The notes: generated by a model from the letters alone, not told the origin. DNA of 64,000 bases from an uncultured Clostridia bacterium (GCA_945787805.1 CALZID010000001.1:308946-372945), one strand, 5' to 3'; positions 45,546 to 54,999 are shown, counted from the stretch's first letter. Numbers and translations are program-made.

Positions 45546-46355
45546 TTATTTTACTGTTGCTAAAAATCTATCTTCTGATTTAGAATATATTACCAAATTA
45601 TCAGCTTTTTCGGAATAATCTATAACCGAAATATCCGTTTTACAAAGATTTACGAATTTTTTAAACAAATCCTGTGAGTTTTCGGTATATTTTGGTATGA
45701 GTACAGAATTTAAGATATCGCAAAACACTTGTGAACGAGCATTATTGTCACTTACAAGAAGAAGCTTTACTAAATAGTCATTTGATAAAACTTGAGCACC
45801 GGGTTTGAGCTCAAGATTAAACTCAAAAGAATGATAATCAACAGGCGTTTCAACATTTATTTTAATGTCATCAAAAAGAGAAAAAACATCTTTTAACTGT
45901 GTTCTGTTGCAGACAATATATTTATCAATTTGCAACTCTGTGCTATTATTTAAAACCTCTTTAACTCCCTCAACAGACTTTTCGTTATAAATTTGAGCAA
46001 ATGTCTTGTTTTTTTCTGCTAAATCGTCACCGTCAAAGCAAGAAACTTTCATAAAAGATTCACTGTAATCCGTTTCAACCAAACAAACAAAATCCATTTT
46101 CTTGTCATTTTCGCAAATTAAAATAATTTTTGAGTTACCCGACAAATCGGATAACGACACATTATTTGTTTCAGTAGTTTCAGCGTCTGCGGCAGGTTCA
46201 GTTGTGGTCTTACCGGTTAAATTATTTAAATCAAAATCAATAGATTTCATAAACATAACAACGGACACGGCTGATAAAATAAGAATAAACAATGAAAAAG
46301 CAATTATAAAATATTTTAATGATTTATTTTTATTATTAGTATTGTTTTTAAACAT
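45546..46355 (-). CDS. Divergent LytR-CpsA-Psr-like membrane protein
   Basis: This 269-residue protein has a cytoplasmic basic start, one transmembrane helix (about 14-35), a Thr-rich linker and an extracellular domain. The order MDFVCLVETDYSESFMKVSCFDGD, IDKYIVCNRTQLKDVFSLFD and LELKPGAQVLSNDYLVKLLL parallels the three blocks of LCP wall-polymer ligases. The arginines and Asp that hold the pyrophosphate in active LCP enzymes (SDT, PRD and R-x-R) are not conserved. It may be an inactive or regulatory relative. The assignment is tentative. It stands at the head of the transglutaminase-folate run. Confidence 0.5.
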   Translation of the reverse strand: MFKNNTNNKNKSLKYFIIAFSLFILILSAVSVVMFMKSIDFDLNNLTGKTTTEPAADAETTETNNVSLSDLSGNSKIILICENDKKMDFVCLVETDYSESFMKVSCFDGDDLAEKNKTFAQIYNEKSVEGVKEVLNNSTELQIDKYIVCNRTQLKDVFSLFDDIKINVETPVDYHSFEFNLELKPGAQVLSNDYLVKLLLVSDNNARSQVFCDILNSVLIPKYTENSQDLFKKFVNLCKTDISVIDYSEKADNLVIYSKSEDRFLATVK

Positions 46356-46453
46356 ACAGTCACCAAAATTACAGTTTTTTTTAGTATATCACATATTTAT
46401 ATCATAAACAACATTTTTAAAATAAAAAAGAGCTTCAATGAAGCCCTTTAATA

Positions 46454-47827
46454 TCAATCTTCTCTTGTGAAATGATACTTAAACTCATTATTACCAAATG
46501 CCTCTGTACTGTCAGACGCTTTTAACAGGACTGTAACTGTTTGGAGAATAAGTTTAAAATCAAGCCATAAACTATACTTTTCAATATACATTAAATCAAG
46601 AACAAGTTTATCTTTCGGTGATGTGTTATACTTACCGGCGATTTGTGCATAACCCGTGAGACCGCCTTTAACTCTAAGTCTATAAGAAAATTCAGGAAGG
46701 TCTTCTGTGTATTTGTCAACATTTTCAATCATCTCGGGGCGTGGACCTACAACACTCATTTCACCTTTAAGAATATTGATTAGCTGTGGCAATTCATCTA
46801 TTCTGAATTTACGAAGGTATTTACCCACCTTAGTAATTCTGTCATCGTCAGAAGTAACAGATTTGTTAATACTGCCTTCTTCTTTCATAGTTCGGAATTT
46901 ATAAACTTTAAAAAGCTTACCGCCTTTTGTAGCTCTTGCCTGACGGAAAAAAACATGTCCTCCGTCTTCAAGTTTAATTAAAATTGCGCAAACAAGCATT
47001 ATTGGGCTGGCAACAAGTAATCCTATCGCAGACATAAGAATATCCATTGTTCGTTTAATCACTTTTTGTTCAAGGGTTAAGTCACGAACGACTGCCGAAA
47101 CAAGCGGTTTATCATCAATCAAAACTGTTTTTGCGCCCAACATAACAACATCGTTCATTTCAAAATTATAATAAACATTCTTATTTCTTTCATAACAATA
47201 TTCATTTAAAAGAATTTTCTCTTTTGAAGGAATATCGTACAGAAAAATTGTATCGTGGTCATTGATTATATCAAACACATCTTTTGATGAATAATGAATC
47301 ATTTCAAAAATTTTATATTGCTTTTTATACTTCAAAATCTTTGGAACAATATTATTCAAAGATTCAAGCGAGCTTGTTATAACACAACATTTTTCAGGCG
47401 AGTTGATTGTGAAATATAAATAATTACCAAAATATGCAAAGAATACAATCAAAGCACCCTGAATTAACATAACAAGCAATAACAAATGTGGTGCTTCATA
47501 TATAAAGTGGTCATTTAGATTGTCATTGACATTCATAATACAAAGCATAAAATGAGTTATCAAATCTGTGATAATTGTTGCCAGTGACATAGACATAATA
47601 ATAGGTTTACTCTTTAATCTGCCGATTAAATAACCGCCATATACTGAAATGAGCAATGTCTCCATAGCAGTAAATGTTACAAGCAACACGGCTGTTGTTC
47701 TGGACATATGAAGTATCCACTCAAATTTCAGGCCAAAAATCAGAAAAAAAGTTCCTGCTAAAAGAAAGTACAGAGTAGCTTTCAATAACAAAACAATAGT
47801 ATTTTTAAGCTTACTTAATATAGCCAT
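46454..47827 (-). CDS. Undecaprenyl-phosphate sugar phosphotransferase
   Basis: This 457-residue polyprenyl glycosylphosphotransferase starts exopolysaccharide or capsule repeat units by moving a sugar phosphate to the lipid carrier. There are four or five N-terminal helices (to about residue 155) and a CoA-binding-like middle. The C-terminal bacterial sugar transferase domain contains KRTMDILMSAIGLLVASP, VFFRQARATKGGKLFKVYKFRT and RIDELPQLINILKGEMSVVG. GGAGG precedes the ATG. The sugar is not determined, and no other polysaccharide genes adjoin it. Its promoter carries a striking palindrome (47880-47900). Confidence 0.93.
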   Translation of the reverse strand: MAILSKLKNTIVLLLKATLYFLLAGTFFLIFGLKFEWILHMSRTTAVLLVTFTAMETLLISVYGGYLIGRLKSKPIIMSMSLATIITDLITHFMLCIMNVNDNLNDHFIYEAPHLLLLVMLIQGALIVFFAYFGNYLYFTINSPEKCCVITSSLESLNNIVPKILKYKKQYKIFEMIHYSSKDVFDIINDHDTIFLYDIPSKEKILLNEYCYERNKNVYYNFEMNDVVMLGAKTVLIDDKPLVSAVVRDLTLEQKVIKRTMDILMSAIGLLVASPIMLVCAILIKLEDGGHVFFRQARATKGGKLFKVYKFRTMKEEGSINKSVTSDDDRITKVGKYLRKFRIDELPQLINILKGEMSVVGPRPEMIENVDKYTEDLPEFSYRLRVKGGLTGYAQIAGKYNTSPKDKLVLDLMYIEKYSLWLDFKLILQTVTVLLKASDSTEAFGNNEFKYHFTRED

Positions 47828-47859
47828 ATTAAGCCTCCAAAACGATTCGGTTTTTTCTC

Positions 47860-47888
47860 ATTTTACTTCAACGCACATTCTTTGTCAA
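47860..47888 (-). promoter_or_regulatory. SigA-type promoter of the sugar phosphotransferase gene
   Basis: Minus strand TTGACA, 17 bases, TAAAAT. The -35 box lies in the palindrome at 47880-47900. Confidence 0.75.
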
Positions 47889-47900
47889 TATTTGACAAAG
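47880..47900. promoter_or_regulatory. 21-bp palindrome over the -35 box (operator candidate)
   Basis: CTTTGTCAA, TAT, TTGACAAAG: a perfect 9-3-9 inverted repeat overlapping TTGACA of the sugar-transferase promoter. It fits a dimeric repressor site. No regulator gene is adjacent. Confidence 0.55.
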
Positions 47901-47927
47901 TTCTGTAATAATTGTGTCATTTTTACT

Positions 47928-48836
47928 TTAAACTGTATTGGTATTATTTTTTCTGATTTTTTTAATATCATCTACAGTTATTTGTGACAAAATTATTCCA
48001 ATAAAGATTAAAACGCAACCGAAATAACCCCTACCGCTCATCATTTCGTGAAGAATCAATGCTCCGCCGACGGCGCTGAACACAGATTCTGTTGAAAATA
48101 CAATTGATGCAAAAGTGGGGTCAGCATTTTTTTGACCTAAAATCTGGCAAGTGTAAGCAACGCCTACTGACATTAAACCGCCGTAAAGAATTGGTATTCC
48201 CGCAGCTTTCACAGCAGAAAATTCTATTGTTTCGGTGAATATGGCAAAAAACATACTAAAAGCACCGCAGGTCAGGAACTGAATCATACTGAATTTCAAA
48301 GTGCTTACCGTATTCACAAACCTATCAACAACAAGAATATGGCCTGCCCAGAAAAATGCGCCGATTATAAGGAGAATATCGCCAATACCAAAAGTGATTT
48401 TGTCGTTGGTCATACATAGAAAAAACAATCCGACAACGGCAAAAAGGGCACCGAAAAATGTTAAAATACTTGTTTTCTTGCCCATAAAGAATCGAATTAA
48501 TGGAACCAAAACTATGTAAAGGCCTGTTAAAAACCCTGCTTTGCCGGCACTTCCGGTAAAAACAACCCCAAATTGCTGAAGAGAAGATGCAACAAAGAGA
48601 ATTATGCCCGCAAGAATGCCTGTCCATAAAGTTTTCTTAAATTTCTTTTTATCAAACTTTTCTCTTTCAAATATTAAAATAACGGGAATCAAAGATGTTG
48701 CGCCCAGTAAAAATCGCACACCGTTGAATGTAAACGCACCCACATATTCGGCGCCTACTCGTTGTGCAACAAACGCAAAGCCCCATATAATTGCTGTTAA
48801 AAACAGCAGTACGGTTGATTTTATTTTTGTTTTCAT
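47928..48836 (-). CDS. EamA/DMT-superfamily transporter
   Basis: This membrane protein of about 302 aa has ten predicted helices in two EamA repeats (first repeat begins STVLLFLTAIIWGFAFVAQR, second TFGIGDILLIIGAFFWAGHI). The substrate is unknown. The frame reaches 48857, but that ATG lies in a hairpin and adds a Cys-rich stretch unlike relatives. The ATG at 48836 gives the usual MKTKIKS start, though its ribosome-binding site is weak (GTGGGTG). It lies about 50 bases after clpX. Confidence 0.85.
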   Translation of the reverse strand: MKTKIKSTVLLFLTAIIWGFAFVAQRVGAEYVGAFTFNGVRFLLGATSLIPVILIFEREKFDKKKFKKTLWTGILAGIILFVASSLQQFGVVFTGSAGKAGFLTGLYIVLVPLIRFFMGKKTSILTFFGALFAVVGLFFLCMTNDKITFGIGDILLIIGAFFWAGHILVVDRFVNTVSTLKFSMIQFLTCGAFSMFFAIFTETIEFSAVKAAGIPILYGGLMSVGVAYTCQILGQKNADPTFASIVFSTESVFSAVGGALILHEMMSGRGYFGCVLIFIGIILSQITVDDIKKIRKNNTNTV

Positions 48837-48859
48837 TTTTTTACACCCACAACACATAA

Positions 48860-48881
48860 GCCACGGGAAACCGTGGCTTTA
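48860..48881. terminator. Small hairpin between clpX and the EamA transporter gene
   Basis: A nine-base stem AAGCCACGG/CCGTGGCTT with a four-base loop. There is no clear T-run on the minus strand, so it may be a weak clpX terminator or a processing site. Confidence 0.4.
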
Positions 48882-48884
48882 TGT

Positions 48885-50195
48885 TTATATAGCTTTTTTA
48901 CTTGTTTTACCAATATTTTTTGAAGTCAAAATATTTGGCTTTCGGCTCTCATCACGAATTATTTCAGGCTCTGCACCGTTCACAACACACTCACGAGTGA
49001 TAATCACCTTTGCGATTGTATGTTCGGACGGAGTTTCATACATAATCGGCATTAAAACATTTTCCATTATGCCGCGAAGCCCGCGGGCGCCTGTATTCTT
49101 TTCAAGAGTTTTTTCTGCTATTGCAATCAATGCGTCATCTGTAAACTCCAGGTCAACATCGTCCATTTGGAACAACGCTTTAAACTGTTTTAACAATGCG
49201 TTCTTTGGCTCGGAAAGAATTTTAACAAGGTCTTCTTTTGAAAGCTGCTGCAACGCTGTTATTACAGGAACACGACCGACCAGCTCCGGAATAAGACCGA
49301 ATTTCACTAAATCTTGAGCAATAACCTTTGAATATACATTTTCAAGTTCAAGCTCTGTTTTATTTTTTATTTCGGCACCGAAGCCCAAGGCGGAATTGCT
49401 TGTTCTCTTTTCAACAATTTTTTCAATTCCGTCAAAAGCACCGCCGCAAATGAAAAGAATGTTTGAAGTATCAATTTGAATAAACTCTTGTTGCGGATGC
49501 TTTCTTCCACCCTGAGGCGGTACATTGGACACTGTTCCTTCAAGGATTTTTAAAAGTGCTTGCTGAACACCTTCGCCGCTTACATCACGGGTAATTGACG
49601 GATTTTCGCTTTTTCTTGCAATCTTATCAATTTCGTCAACATAAATAATGCCCCGTTCTGCTTTTTCAATGTCGAAATCCGCCGCTTGAATAAGACGAAG
49701 AAGAATGTTCTCAACATCTTCGCCAACATATCCCGCTTCTGTAAGAGTTGTTGCGTCGGCAATTGCAAAGGGAACATCAATAATTTTAGCGAGAGTTTGA
49801 GCGAGAACGGTTTTTCCTACGCCTGTAGGTCCCAAAAGAATCACATTACTCTTTTGAATTTCAACATCGGAATCAGAGCCGTGATATATTCTTTTGTAGT
49901 GGTTATAAACCGCAACGCTCAGTGCTTTTTTAGCTTCATCCTGACCTACTACATATTCGTCAAGCATAGCTTTAATATCTTGTGGTTTCGGTAAAACCTT
50001 TTCTTCAAGCTTAACCTTTTTACCGTTTTGTTTATAGTTTCTCTCTGCATTTTCATCAATTATTCCCATGCAGAGTTCAATACACTCGTCACAAATATAA
50101 ACACCCGGTCCCGCAATAAGCTTTTCAACCTGTTCCTGAGTTTTACCGCAGAAAGAGCACCTGACAGTTCTTTCTTTTTCGTTTTCTCTAGCCAT
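48885..50195 (-). CDS. clpX: ClpX, AAA+ unfoldase of ClpXP
   Basis: This ATP-dependent unfoldase feeds proteins to ClpP. It is 436 aa. It has a C4 zinc-binding domain (CSFCGKTQ...CDEC), Walker [17 protein letters not shown], Walker [12 protein letters not shown], and a [13 protein letters not shown] loop with LGF in place of the usual IGF ClpP-contact tripeptide. AAGGAG precedes the ATG. It follows clpP by 11 bases in the tig-clpP-clpX cluster. Confidence 0.98.
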   Translation of the reverse strand: MARENEKERTVRCSFCGKTQEQVEKLIAGPGVYICDECIELCMGIIDENAERNYKQNGKKVKLEEKVLPKPQDIKAMLDEYVVGQDEAKKALSVAVYNHYKRIYHGSDSDVEIQKSNVILLGPTGVGKTVLAQTLAKIIDVPFAIADATTLTEAGYVGEDVENILLRLIQAADFDIEKAERGIIYVDEIDKIARKSENPSITRDVSGEGVQQALLKILEGTVSNVPPQGGRKHPQQEFIQIDTSNILFICGGAFDGIEKIVEKRTSNSALGFGAEIKNKTELELENVYSKVIAQDLVKFGLIPELVGRVPVITALQQLSKEDLVKILSEPKNALLKQFKALFQMDDVDLEFTDDALIAIAEKTLEKNTGARGLRGIMENVLMPIMYETPSEHTIAKVIITRECVVNGAEPEIIRDESRKPNILTSKNIGKTSKKAI

Positions 50196-50206
50196 AGATT
50201 AGCTCC

Positions 50207-50788
50207 TTATCTCTTGTAGAAAACCTTATCAACAATGCCGTAATCCATTGCTTCCTGAGCTGAAAGCCAATTGTCGCGCTCTGTATCAACAGCAATTTGT
50301 TCGATTGGCTTGCCTGTGTTTTCGGCAAGGATTTTATTAAGTTTTTCTCTTGTTCTGAGAATGTGTTCTGCCGCAATTTTAATATCAGTTGCCTGACCTT
50401 GTGCACCGCCGAGCGGTTGATGAATCATAATTTCACTGTTGGGAAGAGCAAAACGCTTGCCCTTTGCGCCTGATGAAAGCAAAAATGCACCCATGCTTGC
50501 CGCCATACCCATACAAATTGTAGAAACATCACACTTGATATATTGCATAGTGTCATAAATCGCAAGACCGGCCGAAACTGAGCCGCCGGGACTATTGATG
50601 TAAAGGCTTATATCTTTTTCGCTATCCTGTCCCTCAAGATAAAGTAACTGTGCAACAACCAAAGATGCAGTTGCATCATTAACCTCATCTGACAAAACGA
50701 TAATTCTGTCATTTAAAAGTCTTGAAAAAATATCGAATTGTCTTTCACCCCTGTTTGTTTGTTCAACAACATATGGTACAAGTGCCAT
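50207..50788 (-). CDS. clpP: ClpP protease subunit
   Basis: This serine peptidase barrel of ClpXP is 193 aa. The catalytic Ser is in [14 protein letters not shown] (near residue 97), the His in [16 protein letters not shown] and the Asp in the TERDNWLSA region. The frame opens at 50806, but GGAGG lies directly before the ATG at 50788. tig is upstream (92 bases) and clpX downstream. Confidence 0.98.
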   Translation of the reverse strand: MALVPYVVEQTNRGERQFDIFSRLLNDRIIVLSDEVNDATASLVVAQLLYLEGQDSEKDISLYINSPGGSVSAGLAIYDTMQYIKCDVSTICMGMAASMGAFLLSSGAKGKRFALPNSEIMIHQPLGGAQGQATDIKIAAEHILRTREKLNKILAENTGKPIEQIAVDTERDNWLSAQEAMDYGIVDKVFYKR

Positions 50789-50879
50789 AATATAACCTCC
50801 GTTCAAAACTTATGAAAAAGCATTAAAGAATTGCCCTATAATTATTGGACAATTCTTCAACACTTAAACAAATACCTTT

Positions 50880-52313
50880 TTATTCAGCGTCTGCTGCTTT
50901 TTTTGTTGTCTTTTTAGCTGCCGGTTTTTTAGCAGGTGCTTTTTCAGCAGTATCTTTCTTTGCAGTTGTTTTCTTTGCTGCCGGTTTCTTTTCAGCAGGT
51001 TCTTTCTTTTCGGCAGTCTTTTTGGCGGCTGCTTTTTCTTCGGTAATTACTGCATTATCTTTAACAAAGTCAACTGCTTTTCTTGATGTAATGTCGCCTT
51101 TAAGTGTATCTTCGGGAATTGCCTTTTTAACTGCGTCAACATCCATATTATACATCTTCGCAAGTTTCTCATATTCAGCTGCAACATCATCGCCGGTTGC
51201 TTCAATTTTTTCTGCCTTAACGATTTCTTCGAGAGCAAGCTGAAGTTTAACCTGTGATTCGGCTTGTTCTTTATAGCCCTCTCTGAACTTATCCATCTCC
51301 ATACCTGTATACATAAGGTATGTATCAAGATTAAGACCTTGCATTTGAAGTCTGTAATTAAAGTCGTTTACAATATCATCAATTGCTTTTTCAATCATAC
51401 AAGCAGGAATTTCTGCTTTGATACCGTTTGCAACTGTTTCAAGAAGCTCGGCTGCAACCTTATTATCAGCATCAGCTTTTTTAGCATCTTCAAGCTGCTT
51501 TTTAACGCTCTTTTTGAGCTCGTCAAGTGTATCAAATTCACTGACATCTTTAACGAATTCATCGTCAAGAGCGGGAAGCTCTTTAACTTTAATTTCGTGA
51601 AGCTTAATCTTGAAAACTGCGTCCTTTGATGCGAGATTTTCTTGATATTCTGCCGGGAATGTAACATTTACATCAAATTCTTCACCGATTTTGTGACCGA
51701 TAATCTGGTCTTCAAATCCCGGAATGAATGAACCGCTGCCGATAACGAGCTCATACATTTCAGCTTTGCCGCCGTCAAATGCAACTCCGTCAACAAAACC
51801 TTCAAAGTCAATAACCGCAGTATCGTTCTTCTTAACTGCTCTGTTATCAACAGAAACCATTCTTGAATTTTGTTCCTGCATTTTAGCAAGTTCTGCTTTA
51901 ACTTCGTCGGCAGAAACCTTAACCGCAGGCTTTGTCGCTTTAACGCCCTTATATTTGCCGAGTTTAACCTCGGGCTTAACCGTAACCTTTAATTTGAGAG
52001 TAACGCCGTTTTTACCGATTTCCGGTACATCAAGGTCAAAGGGAGTATCAACCACATCAAGATTAGCTTCTTTGATTGCATCAGCAACTGCATCAGGATA
52101 AAGAATTTCAAGTGCATCTTCATAGAATATACCTTCACCGTAAACTCTTTCAATGAACGCTCTTGGAGCCTTGCCCTTTCTGAAACCGTTGATAGAAATG
52201 TTTTTTCTCTGCTTGAGATATGCTTTTTGCACAGCAGCTTCAAAATCTTCACCGCTGATTGCAATTTCAAGCTCGTAGACATTTGTTTCTACTTTGTTTG
52301 ATGTTTTTAACAT
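50880..52313 (-). CDS. tig: Trigger factor with Lys/Ala-rich C-terminal tail
   Basis: This ribosome-bound chaperone and prolyl isomerase is 477 aa, longer than the usual 430-450. The ribosome-docking signature is GFRKGKAPRAFIE. The FKBP-type isomerase domain spans about 150-235 (AVIDFEGFVDGVAFDGGKAE), and the helical chaperone domain follows to about 425. The last 52 residues are a repetitive tail of Lys, Ala, Pro and Thr (18 lysines), resembling histone-H1-like or AlgP tails. AGGAGG precedes the ATG, and a consensus promoter is at 52368-52396. Confidence 0.96.
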   Translation of the reverse strand: MLKTSNKVETNVYELEIAISGEDFEAAVQKAYLKQRKNISINGFRKGKAPRAFIERVYGEGIFYEDALEILYPDAVADAIKEANLDVVDTPFDLDVPEIGKNGVTLKLKVTVKPEVKLGKYKGVKATKPAVKVSADEVKAELAKMQEQNSRMVSVDNRAVKKNDTAVIDFEGFVDGVAFDGGKAEMYELVIGSGSFIPGFEDQIIGHKIGEEFDVNVTFPAEYQENLASKDAVFKIKLHEIKVKELPALDDEFVKDVSEFDTLDELKKSVKKQLEDAKKADADNKVAAELLETVANGIKAEIPACMIEKAIDDIVNDFNYRLQMQGLNLDTYLMYTGMEMDKFREGYKEQAESQVKLQLALEEIVKAEKIEATGDDVAAEYEKLAKMYNMDVDAVKKAIPEDTLKGDITSRKAVDFVKDNAVITEEKAAAKKTAEKKEPAEKKPAAKKTTAKKDTAEKAPAKKPAAKKTTKKAADAE

Positions 52314-52367
52314 TTAATATTCCTCCTGAATATCGTTGTTTAATGATATTTACAAAAAATTCAATGT

Positions 52368-52396
52368 ATTATATCACAAAAAAATACAAAATACAA
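52368..52396 (-). promoter_or_regulatory. SigA-type promoter of tig-clpP-clpX
   Basis: Minus strand TTGTAT, 17 bases, TATAAT, 55 bases before the tig start. The untranslated leader holds no obvious CtsR box. Confidence 0.7.
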
Positions 52397-52454
52397 TATT
52401 TTACATAAGTTTTTCTTGATTTTTTAATAAAAATAATAATAATTTACAGTCAAT

Positions 52455-53147
52455 TCACTTGGAACTGATGTATAACGGGCAAAACTCTAAATAATCAGCC
52501 GAAACAAGTCGAAACTCAATTCCGTATTTTTCACCGTTTAAAGCACCCTTAATTGCGCCGCCGTGAAGATGCCCGTAATAACAGCGCTTAATGTTGTTTT
52601 GCAAAAGCACATTTAATATCGGTTCACAAGTACCGTGCATTGAAACAGGCGGATAATGAAGAAACACCGCTATTTCTCCCCCAAGCTCTTTTGCCGTATC
52701 AATTGACCGTTGAAGTCTCTCACATTCACGGGCTAATACTTTATCGATATTCTCCTTTTCGGCGTCAAAAAACCAACCGCGAGTGCCTGCAATTGCCGTA
52801 TTTTCAACACGGAAAGCGTTGTTATGCAGAAATTCAATTGAATCAAAGCCTTTTTCAGCCAAAAACCTATTCATTTTAGCGGCGGTATTCCACCAATAAT
52901 CGTGGTTTCCCTTTAAAATGATTTTCTTGCCGTTAAGATTGTGCAAAAACTCAAAATCCTTTTCACTTTCTTCAAGGCTCATACCCCAAGAAATATCGCC
53001 TGTTATTACCACAGTATCATTTTCAGTTACCAATTTTTGCCAATTGTTTTTAAGGCGGAATTCATAATCATCCCACCCTTTGAAGATATTCATCGGTTTA
53101 TCTGTTGAAAATGAAAGATGAGTGTCCCCGATTACAAAAATTGACAT
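52455..53147 (-). CDS. Calcineurin-like metallophosphoesterase
   Basis: This 230-residue cytoplasmic phosphoesterase has the metal motifs FVIGDTHLS (GDxH), VITGDISWG (GDxx), LKGNHDYWW (GNHD) and CYYGHLHGGA (GHxH) in order. Homologues are annotated as serine/threonine phosphatases or general metallophosphoesterases. The physiological substrate is unknown. It begins 68 bases from the divergent DUF1540 gene and ends about 140 bases upstream of the tig start, with the tig promoter in the gap. Confidence 0.9.
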   Translation of the reverse strand: MSIFVIGDTHLSFSTDKPMNIFKGWDDYEFRLKNNWQKLVTENDTVVITGDISWGMSLEESEKDFEFLHNLNGKKIILKGNHDYWWNTAAKMNRFLAEKGFDSIEFLHNNAFRVENTAIAGTRGWFFDAEKENIDKVLARECERLQRSIDTAKELGGEIAVFLHYPPVSMHGTCEPILNVLLQNNIKRCYYGHLHGGAIKGALNGEKYGIEFRLVSADYLEFCPLYISSK

Positions 53148-53215
53148 ATGGTAAATTCTCCTGTGAATAACTTTAACATCTCTTCAAAGAATAATTTTGA
53201 AAGGAGGTTATATAA

Positions 53216-53377
53216 ATGAGTAAAAATAATATCACTTGTGACGCTTGTCACTGCACTTATAATGACGGTCATATGAACTGCACTGCAGACGGTATCAATG
53301 TCGGTACACATAACGCTTGCTGTTGTGATGATACAAGATGTGCAACATTCAAAATGAAGGCTGATAGCACAAAATAA
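53216..53377 (+). CDS. Small Cys-rich DUF1540 protein
   Basis: This is a 53-residue protein. It has nine cysteines; the first three lie in TCDACHCTY, the fourth in NCTADGINVG, and five more in ACCCDDTRCATF and its surroundings. The spacing resembles DUF1540 proteins, which often occur in spore-forming Clostridia and may bind metal. The function is unknown. A near-perfect AAAGGAGGT ribosome-binding site lies 7 bases before the ATG, so it is clearly translated despite its size. A strong terminator follows 15 bases after the stop. Confidence 0.85.
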   Translation: MSKNNITCDACHCTYNDGHMNCTADGINVGTHNACCCDDTRCATFKMKADSTK

Positions 53378-53392
53378 GGTAAAATCAAAAAG

Positions 53393-53431
53393 TGCGGAAA
53401 CCATTATCACCCGGTTTCCGCATAATTTCTT
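53393..53431. terminator. Terminator between the DUF1540 gene and thrC
   Basis: A ten-base stem TGCGGAAACC/GGTTTCCGCA with T-rich bases after it on the plus strand. It separates convergent genes. Confidence 0.85.
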
Positions 53432-53439
53432 TTACGGGC

Positions 53440-54933
53440 TTATATGCCTAACATATCAAACACAACCTGTTTCATATTCTCTTTTTTTGCAACACCCGTA
53501 AATCTCGGCGTTTTGCCTTTAAGAGTTGCAAGTTGTGGGGGTACGGGCTCATTTGATTTTTCAAACAATTCGTCAACCATATCAAATTCGTTATCCGCTT
53601 TTATTTCGTCTGTAATGGCAGAGAGAACGCTTGCAGAGAATTTATAAGGATTTGCGGTTGAAGCGATAACTGTCGGAGTGTTGTCCCCTGTTTTTGCCAC
53701 ATAATCTTCATATACCTTAACGGCGACTGCCGTGTGAGTATCGCAAAGATAATTTTTCTCATCAAATACCTTGCCTATTGTTGCCTTTGTTTGGGCATCA
53801 TCACAGCAACCTGCTGCAAAAAGTGCTTTTACTTTTTCCGCAACATCGGCAGAAACCGTGTATTTGCCGCCGTTATTAAGCGAATTCATCCACTCGGCAA
53901 CCTGAACGTCATTTTCACCGCAAAGATGAAAAAGAAGTCTTTCAAGATTACTTGAAATAAGGATATCCATTGACGGTGATGTGGTGCAATAGAAATCTCT
54001 GTTTTTATCGTATGTTCCGCTTGTTAAGAAATCGGTGAGAACATTATTCGCATTTGACGCACAAACGAGAGTTTTGATGGGTACTCCCATCTCTTTTGCA
54101 TAATATGCCGCAAGAATATTACCGAAGTTACCCGTAGGTACAACTACATTCATTTCTTCGCCGTTTTTAAGTTCTCCGTTTTCAATCATATCGCAATATG
54201 CTGATACATAGTAAACAATCTGTGGAACAAGACGGCCCCAGTTAATTGAGTTAGCCGATGAGAATGCAAGTCCGTTTTCTTTGAATTTCTTTTCGATTTC
54301 TTTATCTGTGAAGATTTTTTTAACGCCCGACTGTGCATCGTCAAAATTACCTTCAATGGCACAAACGCTGACATTTTTACCTTCCTGTGTTGTCATTTGA
54401 AGCTTCTGCATCGGGCTGACGCCGTCAACAGGATAGAAAACGAGAATTTTTGTATTCGGTACATCTGCGAATCCTTCGAGAGCCGCTTTACCTGTATCGC
54501 CCGATGTTGCAACAAGAATAACTATTTCAGTATCCTTTACTGTTTTACCGGCTGAAACTGTCAAAAGATAAGGGAGAAGCTGAAGTGCCATATCTTTAAA
54601 TGCACAGGTAGGTCCTCTCCAAAGCTCTAAAACATTAGCAGAGTCGGATAATTTATATAACGGCGCTACCTTTTCAGAACTGAATTTGCCCGCTTTATAT
54701 GCGCCTTCGACGCACATTGAAAGCTCATCTTCCGTGAAATCCGTAAGATAGAGTCTTAAAACTTCTTTGGCTCTTTCAATGTAGCTCATCGGTACGAGCT
54801 TTTCAATAAATTCAAGAGAAATTGCGGGAATTTCAGTCGGAACAAAAAGTCCGCCTTCAGACGAAATTCCTTTAGCAATTGCCTGAGCGGCAGTTACTTT
54901 GACCGACTTATCCCTTGTACTTGTATAAAACAT
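53440..54933 (-). CDS. thrC: Threonine synthase
   Basis: This PLP enzyme makes threonine from phosphohomoserine. It is 497 aa, the long Gram-negative/yeast-like form. The N-terminal MFYTSTRDKSVKVTAAQAIA, the PLP lysine in GPTCAFKDMALQLLP near residue 112 and LVATSGDTGKAALEGF are diagnostic. AAAAGGA lies in a short leader, with a promoter at 54958-54986. No other threonine-pathway genes are nearby, and there is no T-box. Confidence 0.97.
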   Translation of the reverse strand: MFYTSTRDKSVKVTAAQAIAKGISSEGGLFVPTEIPAISLEFIEKLVPMSYIERAKEVLRLYLTDFTEDELSMCVEGAYKAGKFSSEKVAPLYKLSDSANVLELWRGPTCAFKDMALQLLPYLLTVSAGKTVKDTEIVILVATSGDTGKAALEGFADVPNTKILVFYPVDGVSPMQKLQMTTQEGKNVSVCAIEGNFDDAQSGVKKIFTDKEIEKKFKENGLAFSSANSINWGRLVPQIVYYVSAYCDMIENGELKNGEEMNVVVPTGNFGNILAAYYAKEMGVPIKTLVCASNANNVLTDFLTSGTYDKNRDFYCTTSPSMDILISSNLERLLFHLCGENDVQVAEWMNSLNNGGKYTVSADVAEKVKALFAAGCCDDAQTKATIGKVFDEKNYLCDTHTAVAVKVYEDYVAKTGDNTPTVIASTANPYKFSASVLSAITDEIKADNEFDMVDELFEKSNEPVPPQLATLKGKTPRFTGVAKKENMKQVVFDMLGI

Positions 54934-54957
54934 AAGAACACATCCTTTTCGTGTGGT

Positions 54958-54986
54958 ATTCTAACACATATTATTTTTCATTTCAA
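54958..54986 (-). promoter_or_regulatory. SigA-type promoter of thrC
   Basis: Minus strand TTGAAA, 17 bases, TAGAAT, 25 bases before the thrC start. Confidence 0.65.
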
Positions 54987-54999
54987 TATTTTAACAGAT

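Noticed and set aside
50845-51243. Plus-strand ORF with Ala/Phe-rich apparent membrane segments opposite tig
   Set aside because: It is the complement of the Lys/Ala repeat tail of trigger factor, so the hydrophobic repeats are an artefact.
52314-52454. CtsR or HrcA (CIRCE) site ahead of tig or lon
   Set aside because: No CIRCE-like inverted repeat or CtsR heptad tandem is visible in 52314-52454 or in 38724-38800.
54934-54999. T-box or attenuator for thrC
   Set aside because: The leader is about 20 bases long; only a small hairpin around AAGGA is possible.
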